A stretch of 64,000 nucleotides of DNA from Branchiostoma floridae (GCF_000003815.2 NC_049981.1:8401221-8465220); one strand, 5' to 3'; counted from the first letter of the stretch, positions 33,301 through 43,124 are shown. Translations and numbers: made by a program. Notes: generated by a model not told the origin, from the sequence alone.

Positions 33301-36300
33301 CGTACCGGTACAAAACCGGTTTTTCTTATTGGACCGGTCCAGAAAAACCGGACCTGAAAAAATTAGGTGACCGGATGTTGGACCGATTAGTAAATTAACA
33401 GATTGTTTTATGAGGTATTCACACATTTTGGCGCCTGCAGTTGGAAGAAAGTAACAAAAGTGAAGTAGAGTAGAGTTTATATTAATTTCTAAGTACTAAG
33501 TTTTACAGCCAATCGTACAGGTGGAGTTAGCGTTGTAGGATTCCAAAACACCAGTGTAAGTCTAATACTCCACCAAACAGATCTCTTTGTAGTGAAATGG
33601 ACCATTGGTAAGAGTCATACTGCATCAGGTCCAAGTTCAGGTCTGGACCTGGACCTGATCCTTTGGACCTGAACCGGACCTGGACCTGAATTTTCTGTAC
33701 CGGTACCCACCCCTATAAGTGACTGAACAGAATATAGTATACCGAACAATAGATTCTTCATTTTTGTTCTTTCACATCTTCTTTGGCCTTGGAATGTTCT
33801 TTGAAATTAGTATACGTTTTCCGATATTTATATTTGCAACCCACGGCATATATTTGCTTATTTTGAACGTACCTTGTATGGTTGAAATTTTTTATTAATT
33901 TTTGGAAATGGCCGAAAATTGATGCGCACGCGGATGCCATCCATATATATAATCAAATCAACATGACTTAATAACCAAGAACAAATCTAGGTATTTCAAT
34001 CTGAAGAGGATATACGCCTTTATCTTTTTGTGCAAAGTTTCAACTCATTCGATCAAAAAACAAGTCTGTTATAAAACCCCTTGCATTACTTTTGGACTCA
34101 CCGTTTTATTGAACGGTGGTCAACTTCATCACTCAGTTCCAAACAAACTACCACCACGATGTCATGATTCTCTTTCAAGAAAAGGGCTAAACGAAGCACT
34201 CTTAAGTGAGAATGTAATCCAAGAACGTCCCCAGAAATTCAATTCTCTTTTTTTTTTCAGCTGTCCGAGACAACAAGGGTACCGAGTTCATCTTGACATT
34301 CCCGGAAAATTTCCAGAGGGACTTAAACCAACCCAAACTGTTCATCACCACCCAGTCTCTGGCCGGGGCCAGCGTCACCATCACACTCCCTGCTAACGGC
34401 TTCCAGACCGGCGTGCAGGCGACTTATGGGGCGGTAAGTGGTCAACCGTTTAATTTAGTCTACTCCGTTTGGGCATTTCCAATCGCAATCTACTCAATAG
34501 CTCAAATCTCTTGTAACAGAGAAGATGGACTGCCATGAACAGCTTTATTCTCACTCATTGCTTTATCAGACAGTACTTGGATCTTGCTCTTCTCTTCGTT
34601 AGTGGCCTAGTGGTTAGGGTTGTTGACTCAGGACCTTTAGGTACTAAATCCCTGACAGGTCCCGATGTTGTGCCCCAGGGAAAGGCACTTAAAACGAATG
34701 TCCTAACAGGCATCAATCTAGCTTTGGCCAGGGATGCCCCTTGAATAGGGCGTTATATAAATAGATAGGAGTCCCTTATTTGAGGAGAACCACACCTCGA
34801 GCCCGTGCCGTTAAAGAACCCAAGGCACTTATCGGAAAGAATAGGTGTCCTTGTCGGATTGATCATGAGTCGGTCGAATCAGTCTGTCCGGTTATTCAAC
34901 TCGCAATTCAATGGGGCATTTTACCAGGTATGCAATACAAACAAACATCGTGTTTGGCAATTCTAACTGGATTGCATATTTGATAGCGTACACACTATCA
35001 AAATACTTCAAACCCTGTGTACAATGACCTTTGTATATAATGCTCATTTACCACCTCAGCTGCTGATATCTATGTAACGTTACTTATGTAAACACTTTAT
35101 GTTTGGTACCGCATCTGTAAGCAGAGACCCCTATGCTGCAGTACAATGTGAACCAGTCAGAATTGTCCGGAGGGAGGTTACAGGGATTTATTGACACGAC
35201 AAAAGTACAGCGACTTTCGCAATAACTATAAGGTCTATAGCAACTACTTATAGTACAACTAAAGACATATATGGATATCTATTAGTACGAATAAATCAAC
35301 ATATTGGGTCTAACATGTCATTTACACAATTGGTTCTACGGTATAAGCATTCGTAGATATATTTGCCTAATTGTACACAGTAAGGGTTATCGAATGTAGT
35401 TGATTGTATCTATCGAACAGAGAGTAGCAAATTCTTTAGAGTAAGCGGAACGAAATGTGAACAGCCTTGTGCGCTTATGGTTACAGAAGAATTCAGTCCC
35501 ATCCCTATGTCTTCGAAGTGCCACTCCCTAACATTGATGCTGTACCGACTTGAATGTTTGAACAGGTGACACAGGTGGACTTGGACCGTGCGGCCTCGGA
35601 GCTTCGCGGCAGTCAGAAGAGCGACAAGGCCGTTCACATCACGTCCGATGTGGAGATCGTGGTGTACGGAGTGTTCGCCGAGAGAGCCTCGTCTGACGCC
35701 TACCTGGCCCTGCCCACCGACGTGCTGGGGATGGAGTACTACGTGCCCTGTACAACTATCGTGCGCAACTGGAACGAAGAGGGCTTGGTGGACATTCCGT
35801 CTGGTAGAATATCATTTCATTAACTTTTAGTTTGCTTCAGTTACGATCCCATGCTTCGGTGTTGCCAGCCCAGAAACGAGATGTTAAAAGTTATGTCTTT
35901 CTTCGAAGTATAGTGTAACTCAATTTCAAGCAGATCTACGAAGGGAAATGACGTATTCTAGCTGGCTGGTTTCTGTTATGTTTACTCCTCCGATCAAATG
36001 ACTGTGCATAATGTTATATACTGTACGTCAATGTCTTCTATATACAACGTTGTGAGAAACAATTTTTCTTAAGGCCCAACGCTCAACACTTAATGCTTTT
36101 CTATGCCGATTGATAATTTTGCAGAGTTCGGAGTCGCCGGTGTCCGTGACGGGACGACCGTCACCATTACTCCCACCCAGGCCGTGACGTTCGACGGACA
36201 AAACTACGCCGCGGGACAGGCGTTCACTGTCCAACTCAACCGGTTTGAAACACTCCAGGTATGGAACATTACAATGCTTCAAGACTTACTGCTTTCTACT

Positions 36301-39300
36301 ATTCAAAAAAAAAGCTTGCTAGACTTGAAATGCTCCGGAGAATGGTTAGTTATCAGAGAAGTCGGTACAACTCTACGATAGTTGAAGTAAAACAAGAAGT
36401 TTTGAACACACCAATCCCAGCTTGATAACTTTGGTACGATGTTTGGTACCAAATGGCCATTTTTGGGGACCTGGCCCATGGACTAAAGGAGAATAACTAA
36501 GGAACGACGGATTTCCATGATATGTAGTGCGAGGTGTACATTAAGGCTCCTTCACGAGAGCAAGAATGAGCCGGAATGACGTCAGAATGAAAATTCTTTT
36601 ATACCCCCCCCTCCCCCAAGGACCCTTAGAAGCTGCTATGAAGGCTAACTTTTGCCATGTATGCACGTTAATGTTATATATACTTTATGTTGCCAATGCC
36701 TGCAGGTCCAGGCTACAGAGGACCTGACGGGCTCCAGGATCACGGCTAACCAGCCTGTGGCCGTGCTGAGCGGAAACCTGTTCGCCGTGGTGGGGAACGG
36801 TCAGCAGGGGACGGGAGACCACGTGGTAGAGATGATCCCTCCCGTGGACACCTGGGGGAAGGAGTTCGTCACCGTCCCGCTGAAGAAACACACTGGTGGC
36901 GACCTGTTCCGCGTGGTGGCCGCCAGAGACAACACGCAGGTAAGTCTGACATATGTATCTAAAATGTATGTCTGTCATCGATATCATGTCAGCGCTAATC
37001 ACCCTGGCCAAGTCCTGTCAACTTAAGTAAATTTCTAAAGAACGCCGGCCAAATTTTTAGAGCGGCTGGAGCCCGACGAATTTCAAAATCGCCCGAGCGT
37101 CGACCGTATTTCCCCCTGAAAACTTGCTCCTTCACAAATTGGACTGGGATCGGTGTTTCATTACGGAAAGTGGCTGTCTTTTCTGCCTTTTGGTCCACAG
37201 CTGACATCACATGGATATCTAAATCCCAACGGACAAGCTGCTAATAATCACTCGGCATGCCTAGTAATCGGCCGTACTTTGGCCGAAAATGATTTTGAGC
37301 TCACCGACACATCGGTAGACTAGAGCTCAGCTTTTGATTTGTGACGGGGTCTTAAAGACACTGAAAATGCCGAAAATCAAAGTCAAATATCTCAATTTTC
37401 ATGAAATTGATGGCGACGATGCTTACTTTTGTGTGCTTTTTTCAAGGTCGATGTGACCAATGAGAACATGAAGACCCTGAACGCTGGTGACTACTGGGAG
37501 TTTGATGTCCCCTCGAACGAGTACAGGCACGTGACGTCTAGCGAGCCTGTGTTGTTGGTTCAGTACAGGTGAGAACTGTGACAGTGGGGTTCACCTGCCC
37601 GACAGATCAGTCCAGCGGGTCCGGACCTTTTGGTTTAGCGGTGATAGTGTTTGGTTAGTAAGCTGGTGAGCCGAAATTGGACTCCTGGGAGCCAGGAAAC
37701 TGCTTCTACTCGCCTCTGTTGTTTCAGAGCCTACACCGACCCTGTGTATGATGGCAGAGTGTTTCGCACAGGGACAAGATCGAACTTGGACTTGGAGATT
37801 CGAGGATGAGTCTCAAAAAGAAATGGGGGAGTAGTGTACAAGTAGGGTTCAAGCCCCACCGACTGACCCAATGGACCACCTGCCTGAGAATCAGTTTTAC
37901 CTAAAGAAAACATTTGGGATTGAGTGACATGTGGTTCTAAAGGCCACTCCCACAATAGTGGAGCCTCAGCCAGAATCAGCTGTGCCCGCAACAACCATGA
38001 TATACCTTGGGGAGGCTCAGCTAGACCTAGCACAGGTTTCCACTTTTGTGGGTGGGAGTGGCCTTTAACCAGCCCAGATGTCAGCCAACCAGAGAATTTC
38101 CTAGATGTTTTCTTTAAGTAAAACCGATTCTGTGATTGGCTGACAGGAAAGTATCCACTTTTGGGGAAGAGCTCTCTAGGGTCTGCCTAAATACCTCAAG
38201 CGACCACAAACAACCTCAAATGGCTCTACTATGTACATGTACATGGGACCACGGTCTCCTGTGGCACTCTGGATATATTGCTTATGCCTTTATGANNNNN
38301 NNNNNNNNNNNNNNNNNNNNNNNNNNNNNNNNNNNNNNNNNNNNNNNNNNNNNNNNNNNNNNNNNNNNNNNNNNNNNNNNNNNNNNNNNNNNNNNGCTAG
38401 AGTTAGTCAGCTGGTTACAAGATCAAAGCAGTTTGAGGATACAAGTATTTTATGTTGACAATGATAGAATTGTGATATGCTGTAATATATGAGCCACTTA
38501 TAATCAATAACAGCATCCACAGTTTTACTGTCGTAATTATGGACTGAAGAAGGTATCGAAAAATTCTCCATGCAGACTCCTAAGACAGACGGTCCAAAAT
38601 GGCGACCAGAAATTGCTTCGATCTTGAAACCGGTGGACTGACTCGACATAACTGGTAAATACTTAGGACTTGCTGCGTTATTTAAATCCATAAATGAAAC
38701 AATGTATCCAGAGCACCACACAATGTTGTTTTCCTATGCGCACGACATATCAGAGCCATTTGAGATCGTTTGAGGTTGTTTGAGGCGTCTAGCCACCAGG
38801 TAAGATGGTGTACCCGATATTGGTCCGATGTTATTGATGCCCGCTTATTCAAATTGCACACAAATTAAGATATCGACTTATTCTGATAAAAAAACCCTCA
38901 AGAATAAATGCACCGGCTTTAACGTTAACCCCTGTGCAGTAAGACTGGAAGTGTCGACAGCACGGCAACCGACCCGTTCATGATGTTCATCCCGCCCGTG
39001 GCGCAGTTTGAGTCAGAGTACACCTTCGCCACAGTGGACCTTATTGCCGATCCCTCCGCGTCAACTCACCATGTCAACCTCGTCATCAGGTACACGTCTA
39101 CACGAAACTCTCTTGTGATATGTACAGCCATCATGACGTTCAGCAACTTTTGAATAGTTCGTTTTATACACTATTCGCATGCGTTTCCTCCTCTGCATAA
39201 GATCATGCGAGTTGTGCATTTTAATTCCTGCTCATAGGTCAGCTGACAAAGCTGGTCTCCGATTGGATGGAGCATTGTTGCCTGGCAACACTGTGTGGCA

Positions 39301-42300
39301 GCCCGTCCCTGGGACCAACTACGAGGCAACACGACTGACCATCTCTGGGGGCACCCACAGAGTTGTTCACATCTCTCCCATCGCCACCTTCGGTCTCTTC
39401 AGGTGAGATGCGGGGCTGCCGGAAATGCCTCGTTTAGGATATAGAAGAGACATTGAGACACATGTGCATATACTTAGAACTTGTCAACTTTGAACAGCAT
39501 ACCGCTATCAGAAAGATTGGAGTTAGTTAGATCAGAGTTGGATAGAGCTGAAGATCAGTTTTTAACAAAAAAATTATGAGTTTACAAGTATGCACATAAG
39601 ATGAAGACAGATTTGAGATTGTCAGTATGAAACAAACATAAGACAAAACCAAGACAAGGTTGGTGCTAATTGGTGAAGAAGCTCCTGTTGTTTGAGTACA
39701 GGAGCTATATAACTTTTATGTCGCGTGGTGTGTGGGCAAGTTCATTAGAACATTAGGCCTCCTTTCCTGCTCGAAGAGCGATTATACATTCTATCTAGCT
39801 CGACCTGGAAGTTCAAGACGTAACGTTAGGCCTACTTTCCTGCTCAGAGAGCGATTATACATCCTCTTTCTCCACCGGGAAGTTCAACACGTAACGTTAG
39901 GCCTACTTTCCTGCTCAGAGAGCGATTATACATTCCCTCTAGCTCCACCTGGAAGTTCAACACGTAACGTTAGGCCTCCTTTCCTGCTCAGAGAGCGATT
40001 ATACATTCTTTAGCTCCACCGGGAAGTTCAACACGTAACGTTAGGCCTCCTTTCCTGCTCAGAGAGCGATTATACATTCTTTAGCTCCACCGGGAAGTTC
40101 AACACGTAACGTCAGGCCTCCTTTCCTACTCTCCAAGCAGAGGACACAACAACAAAAAATGACAAAATAGAAAGCCCGATAAAAACGACTAAAAAAACGT
40201 TAAAAAACAGCCGGAGCCTAAACCTCTGCTTGGAGAGTACTCCTCTCCTGCTCAGAGAGCGATTATACATTCTCTAGCTCCACAGGGAAGTTCAACACGT
40301 AACGTTAGGCCTCCTTTCTTGCTCAGAGAGCGATTATACATTCTCTCTAGCTCCACCGGGAAGTTCAACACGTAACGTTAGGCCTCCTTTCCTGCTCAGA
40401 GAGCGATTATACATTCGCTCCACCTGGAAATTCAACACGTAACGTTAGGCCTCCTTTCCTGCTCAGAGAGCGATTATACATTCTCTAGCTCCACAGGGAA
40501 GTTCAACACGTAACGTTAGGCCTCCTTTCCTGCTCGGAGAGCGATTATACATTCTCTCTAGCTCCACCGGGAAGTTCAACACGTAACGTTAGGCCTCCTT
40601 TCCTGCTCAGAGAGCGATTATACATTCTTTAGCTCCATCGGGAAATTCAACACGTAACGTTAGGCCTCCTTTCCTGCTCAGAGAGCGATTATACATTCTT
40701 TAGCTCCACCGGGAAGTTCAACACGTAACGTTAGGCCTCCTTTCCTGCTCAGAGAGCGATTATACATTCTTTAGCTCCACCTGGAAATTCAACACGTAAC
40801 GTTAGGCCTCACGTTTTCCGTTTCCTTCCCAACCCCTCCCCAGCTATGGGTACACGCAGCCGGAGTCTTACGGCTACCCGGGCGGACTCAGGCTGGCTCA
40901 GATCGCCGTGTTCTGCAGCGTCACCAACCCTGTCGCCAACGACCGCGTGGATAACGACTGTGACGGACGTGTGGACGAGGAGCTGCTGAACGGCGCCGAT
41001 GACGATGGCGATGGACTGATCGACGAGGATCTGGCCAGTGGTGAGCACCGTTTGATATTGAATAAACATTTTGTAAGAGCGCGTGTCATTGGTCCAACGG
41101 TTATTATCACTAGACACCGATTTTCTTGATGAACTTTGCATTGATTTACTGATCAGCTTTACACACAAACGCGGTTGTGTATGTAACTAATCCACAAAAT
41201 AACTCAAGTAGTCTGGGATATCAGCGAAAACAATGTTGAGGATAAGATACAATATATAGTGTTAGAACTACTCACTAGGTAACCATTTTGGACCCTCGGA
41301 AAGCACTTATTCTACTGCTAATAAATATAAACTACTCGAGGCCATACTTATTCTGTGCATCATATCACCATACTCCTTTTGTTTCATCAGTTGATTTTTA
41401 GCTATTTATAACTCTTCCATACCCAAAAAAATCAGGTACTGGTTAGTACATGTACCAACTTCGGGGACCATGGATACATACTAGTAATACGCGCCTTTTC
41501 TACCCTAGGTAGCAAATCTTTGAAACGTTATAACAAGATTACTAACCACCAAGATGTGAACAAAAGCCGGATGGGTACGGCTCTTGTATCCAGGCTACTA
41601 GATACTCCCTTATCCAGAAAGGTGGACAATAGCATTACGGTCATAAGTCCAGAACAAACCGATATAGCAACTCACCAATTCCCTATATGAGCAATCTGCT
41701 CAATGCATACGGACCATAATTCCAGCATTAGTCATTATCATATCCATGTCACCAAAATGATACTCCCCTGTTATCAGACAATCGTCCAAATGAAATTTTA
41801 ACCTATGTATATATGTATATAGCACTTACTCCTAGTAACGTGTAATATTTGACTCTTTTTATTGTGTGCTTCGAATGTAAATTGAATACAATTCAGTGGT
41901 CCCGCTGCGAATTTTCAATAAAGTCATCATCATCATCATCATCAACACTTTAATTTTTCGTTTCCGCAAACACCCCGGTAACTGTAGCATATGATTACTT
42001 CTCTTTACTGAGTGGGATATTTGTGAACCGTCCTCTGTAGGAACCTGCTATGACGACAGGGAACAGTACAAGACCTGTGTGGAACAGGAAGTCCAGAACT
42101 GTAAGAACCAGGTTCTGAACAGCCTGGGATTGTCTAGGAGGTCCAAGAGGGAAGCCAAGTCAGCTTTGGAGTATGGTAAGTTAGACCAGGGGTACTTAGA
42201 AATGTTGTGTACAGAATTAGCCTTGGAACATAAATGTTCTACAAAAATATTTCGACCATTACCACATGTCAAATAAGTCACATGGCACGAAATCAAATCT

Positions 42301-42897
42301 TTATAAGAACACGCAAAGCATTCGTGAAGTAAGCTTACAGTATATTCTATTATAGTTACTACTCGGTGCTTGTAGTTGTATAGATTAATGAATTGTTCTA
42401 ACAATCACATTTAGTACTAGTAGTACATTCATCGTTGCTATTACGTAGCAAAAATACATTAGAAGCTTTTAAAATGCATAGAATACAAAAAACTTAAGAA
42501 GATATGGAAGCAGTGTCCCAATATCGCGTATCGAGAATAAAGTCAACAGACTCAAAGTAAACGTTCAATAATCGAACGATATACGGTAGCGTATTGTTAT
42601 TGTTGCAAGGTTAAAAACGCATATTTTCGCATGATCAAAGATTGACTTTAATTTCGTGCAGTATATGAGCGAAATACTTGACATGTAAGAGTAGAGTAGA
42701 GTTATTTAGCCAAGTAAGTATCTGGTTTTCAGTGTGCGCTGCCTTTTATTTCGAACTCTCTTTTTTTCATTTCAGAAACACCGATCAGGTACTCCTATGG
42801 AAACCTGGTGGCCGCTGTTGGTGTAATGGCCTGTGGATCCATCATGGTCGTTGCTATGGCAACCATCTACCTGAAAGAGAAGCGTCGTCTGCAGTGA
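27333..42897 (+). CDS. IgGFc-binding-protein-like type I membrane protein (whole gene, 11 coding exons, 575 aa)
   Basis: Coding exons: 27333-27390, 34261-34433, 35566-35803, 36125-36258, 36706-36939, 37447-37568, 38940-39089, 39238-39402, 40844-41040, 42041-42175, 42776-42897. All introns are GT-AG, phases agree and the sum is exactly 576 codons. The product has a signal peptide (1 to about 19), an ectodomain matching the IgGFc-binding-protein N-terminal type (residues 21-425: GTEFILTFPENF, DHVVEMIPPVDTWG, DPFMMFIPP), an Asp-rich segment (DNDCDG 461-466, DDDGDG 477-482) resembling calcium loops, a Cys-rich stretch (493-511), a furin-like RSKR (524-527), one transmembrane helix (about 546-568) and a seven-residue basic tail. 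FCGBP relatives are mucin-like, large and secreted. This one has only the N-terminal module and is membrane-bound. Recognition of a ligand at a mucosal or other surface is inference from the family. Confidence 0.9.
27391..28559. other. gene 1 intron 1, 5' part
   Basis: AT-rich intron sequence without recognisable repeats or exons. Confidence 0.5.
28560..30240 (+). repeat. minisatellite array 1, about 117-bp unit, about 14 copies
   Basis: The unit contains GACCTCCCCCGTTTAGCTTA, ATGTTGCCAAAACGTATATG, AAATGCTGCGTATTTCTG, GACATGTTTAATCTTTGAAT and CCGCGCAGTTTAAGCGAAC. Anchor positions fall at intervals of about 114-125 bp from 28711 to 30111. The first unit (about 28590) and the last (after 30120) are strongly diverged, the middle ones nearly identical, as expected for unequal exchange. 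It lies wholly inside gene 1 intron 1. Confidence 0.9.
30241..30873. other. gene 1 intron 1, between minisatellite and tRNA-like repeat
   Basis: Nothing supported. Short frames here lack domains. Confidence 0.45.
30874..31144 (+). mobile_element. tRNA-like repeat with TGTAACAGTGGGG start
   Basis: After TGTAACAGTGGGG comes an A-box-like TGTGGTTAGCACGTTGG (30937-30953) and a perfect B-box GGGTTCGAATCCC (30984-30996), with an anticodon-like stem GGA...TCC between them. The body ends GAAAAGGGGGAGTAG. The 3' half of the tRNA-like head has an expanded variable region, so it is a tRNA-derived repeat, not a tRNA gene. A diverged relative is at 37569-37850. Confidence 0.65.
31145..31306 (+). mobile_element. 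foldback derivative of the tRNA-like repeat
   Basis: Begins with the same TGTAACAGTGGGG head as 30874 and ends with its inverted copy CCCCACTGTTACA (31294-31306), giving arms of about 53-60 bp. The centre keeps only the A-box half of the tRNA-like sequence and stops at GCCCGGG. It is either the true MITE, with the 30874 unit a longer relative, or a recombinant hairpin. Confidence 0.65.
31315..32420 (+). repeat. minisatellite array 2, about 141-bp unit, about 8 copies
   Basis: The unit contains AATGCACACGTATATGAGAC, GGCTTCAGAGCTAATAAACG, GAAGTTTAAACATGTCTTAA, GGGTGTTTTCATAAG, TATGACAACTTTAAGCTACT and GAAAGGGCACTGATACACAC. The ACGTATATGAGACG anchor recurs near 31333, 31453, 31597, 31738, 31879 and 32021; the last two units (32190, 32365) are degenerate. 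It shares ACGTATATGA and AAACATG words with array 1. Confidence 0.9.
32421..33280. other. gene 1 intron 1, low-copy stretch with possible mariner end
   Basis: TACGAGGGTGAGTTAAAAAG at 32484-32503 resembles a mariner terminal repeat, but no partner end was found. An AAGGCCACGTTGATTTGAT block near 33130 is a one-ended relative of the 14060 element and continues after the insertion at 33281-33714. Confidence 0.4.
33281..33714. mobile_element. ACCGGTCC-family TIR element with 10-bp target duplication
   Basis: The element runs from AGGGCTGGGTATCGGTAC to GTACCGGTACCCACCCCT and is flanked on both sides by ATAAGTGACT (33271-33280 and 33715-33724). It splits an older repeat related to 56880-57110. There is no open reading frame of note. 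The diverged sibling is at 21851-22237. Confidence 0.85.
34261..34433 (+). CDS. IgGFc-binding-like gene, exon 2
   Basis: Poly-T/TTTCAG acceptor, GCG|GTAAGT donor. Encodes the start of the ectodomain (VRDNKGTEFILTFPENF ... ITTQSLAGASVTITLPA), the conserved opening of IgGFc-binding domains. Confidence 0.93.
34598..34985 (+). mobile_element. tRNA-derived SINE-like repeat in intron 2
   Basis: Opens with an A-box-like AGTGGCCTAGTGGTTAGGG (34601-34619) similar to the head at 6974 (minus). Further on is an ACCACACCTCGAGC...CGTTAAAGAACCCAAGGCAC block (34791-34829) shared with 52095-52140. The B-box is degenerate. 34986-35565 holds nothing recognisable. Confidence 0.45.
35566..35803 (+). CDS. IgGFc-binding-like gene, exon 3
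   Basis: Acceptor GAACAG|GTGACA, donor TCTG|GTAGAA. Encodes VHITSDVEIVVYGVFAERAS and LALPTDVLGMEYYVPC, the I-x-a-d-x-d-i-x-V-Y-G and LPtd.LG.eYyv blocks of the family. Codons are strongly GC3-rich compared with flanking introns. Confidence 0.93.
36125..36258 (+). CDS. IgGFc-binding-like gene, exon 4
   Basis: Acceptor TTTTGCAG, donor CCAG|GTATGG. Encodes GVRDGTTVTITPTQAVTFDG ... FTVQLNRFETLQ, matching the DnT.Vti.p and L...ETLQ core blocks. Confidence 0.93.
36259..36705. other. gene 1 intron 4 with weak family A similarity
   Basis: AACTAAGGAACGACGGATTT and CCATGATATGTAG near 36491-36526 resemble the interior of family A (compare 63059-63110). No exon seen. Confidence 0.35.
36706..36939 (+). 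CDS. IgGFc-binding-like gene, exon 5
   Basis: Acceptor CCTGCAG, donor CGCAG|GTAAGT. Encodes DLTGSRITANQPVAVLSGN, GDHVVEMIPPVDTWGKEFV and DLFRVVAARDNTQ, the most conserved IgGFc-binding segment. The open minus-strand frame 36685-37011 is its GC-rich shadow. Confidence 0.95.
36940..37446. other. gene 1 intron 5
   Basis: No repeats or extra exons recognised. Confidence 0.5.
37447..37568 (+). CDS. IgGFc-binding-like gene, exon 6
   Basis: Acceptor TTTTTCAAG, donor TACAG|GTGAGA. Encodes LNAGDYWEFDVPSNEYRHVT and SSEPVLLVQY (l.aGe..ef......hi.as.PvlvvQy). Ends in phase 2. Confidence 0.92.
37569..37850 (+). repeat. diverged copy of the TGTAACAGTGGGG tRNA-like repeat
   Basis: Directly follows the exon 6 donor. 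It shares ACAGTGGGGTTC, TACTCGCCTCTGTTGTTTC, GAGATTCGAGGATGAGTCT and AAATGGGGGAGTAGTGTA with the 30874 copy. The tRNA-like boxes are eroded. Confidence 0.6.
37889..38131. mobile_element. nested MITEs in intron 6
   Basis: An outer inverted pair (AATCAGTTTTACCTAAAG near 37890 and its complement ending near 38131) encloses an inner one, TAAAGGCCACTCCCAC (37938-37953), with its complement ending at 38067. The inner 130-bp unit looks like a later insertion into the outer foldback. Confidence 0.6.
38176..38800. repeat. large imperfect inverted repeat spanning an assembly gap
   Basis: About 120 bp before the gap (38176-38295: ACAACCTCAAATGGCTCT, TGGCACTCTGGATA) recurs inverted after it (about 38692-38800: TATCCAGAGCACCA, AGAGCCATTTGAGATCG). 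It is probably a foldback transposon that the assembler could not close. Confidence 0.6.
38296..38395. other. assembly gap (100 N)
   Basis: Exactly 100 N. It lies within gene 1 intron 6, between inverted arms. Exons 6 and 7 join in phase across it, so no coding exon need be missing. Confidence 0.99.
38940..39089 (+). CDS. IgGFc-binding-like gene, exon 7
   Basis: Acceptor CCTGTGCAG, donor ATCAG|GTACAC. Encodes TDPFMMFIPPVAQFESEYTF and HHVNLVI. The DPfMm.iPP..Q...Y.F motif is diagnostic. The preceding intron holds an assembly gap, but phases still match across it. Confidence 0.93.
39238..39402 (+). CDS. IgGFc-binding-like gene, exon 8
   Basis: Acceptor TGCTCATAG, donor TTCAG|GTGAGA. Encodes GLRLDGALLPGNTVWQPVPG and HRVVHISPIATFGLF, the last part of the IgGFc-binding module. 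Confidence 0.93.
39745..40812 (+). repeat. minisatellite array 3, about 72-bp unit, 13 copies
   Basis: The unit contains AACGTTAGGCCTCCTTTCCT, GCTCAGAGAGCGATTATACA, TTCTTTAGCTCCACCGGGAA and GTTCAACACGT. Five units precede the MITE at 40129-40237 and eight follow. Length variants (CTCTAGC, CTCTCTAGC, CGCTCC, TTTAGC) recur in the order A-B-C-A-B after the MITE. The array ends about 30 bp before the exon 9 acceptor. Confidence 0.92.
40129..40237. mobile_element. 109-bp MITE inside the minisatellite
   Basis: A perfect 15-bp TIR, CTCTCCAAGCAGAGG / CCTCTGCTTGGAGAG, flanked by TA on both sides (40127-40128, 40238-40239). The interior is A-rich. It interrupts one minisatellite unit and occurs in no other unit. 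Confidence 0.85.
40844..41040 (+). CDS. IgGFc-binding-like gene, exon 9 (Asp-rich loops)
   Basis: Acceptor CCCTCCCCAG lies only about 30 bp after the minisatellite; donor AGTG|GTGAGC. Encodes SYGYTQPESYGYPGGLRL and then VDNDCDGRVDEELLNGADDD / GDGLIDEDL. The paired DxDxDG motifs resemble calcium loops of thrombospondin type 3/MopE-like repeats. Calcium binding is inferred. Confidence 0.93.
41041..42040 (+). repeat. gene 1 intron 9, ending in a LINE-type 3' tail
   Basis: At 41915-41945 AATTTTCAATAAAG is followed by a TCA microsatellite, the usual form of a LINE 3' end; 41860-41914 is probably its 3' UTR. 41041-41859 shows nothing recognisable. Confidence 0.5.
42041..42175 (+). CDS. IgGFc-binding-like gene, exon 10 (juxtamembrane)
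   Basis: Acceptor CTCTGTAG, donor TATG|GTAAGT. Encodes a polar, Cys-containing stretch (TCYDDREQYKTCVEQEVQNC) and a basic RRSKR. The RSKR fits the furin consensus R-X-K/R-R, 18 residues before the helix. Confidence 0.9.
42176..42775. other. gene 1 intron 10
   Basis: No repeats or additional exons recognised. Confidence 0.5.
42776..42897 (+). CDS. IgGFc-binding-like gene, exon 11 (transmembrane segment, stop)
   Basis: Acceptor TTTTCATTTCAG. Encodes the membrane helix (LVAAVGVMACGSIMVVAMAT followed by IYL) and the tail KEKRRLQ, then TGA at 42895-42897. Positive charges after the helix support a type I orientation. Confidence 0.92.
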
Positions 42898-43124
42898 GAG
42901 CCATGAGACGCGCCAGGCGACAGCACGCCCTGTGCGGGAACAACCTCACATTATCACACATGATCGTATATGACATTGTTTAACAGTGCTTTAGATGAAT
43001 GAAGATGTACTTGATTTACCATATGTTGCATATGTATTGTGAAGGAAGTAATTAAAGACATACCCACGTGTCATGACTAAAACCGTTTGAACTTGACCGG
43101 GGTCTAAACAATCTAAAGGTTAAC

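Noticed and set aside
36685-37011. 108-codon minus-strand open frame
   Set aside because: Antisense shadow of GC-rich exon 5 of the IgGFc-binding-like gene.
39745-40812. CRISPR-like array
   Set aside because: Units are contiguous 72-bp copies without unique spacers, inside an intron of a eukaryotic gene. It is a minisatellite.
43050-43056. primary polyadenylation signal of gene 1 at ATTAAA
   Set aside because: A variant hexamer only; the canonical AATAAA at 43519 is preferred, although both could be used.
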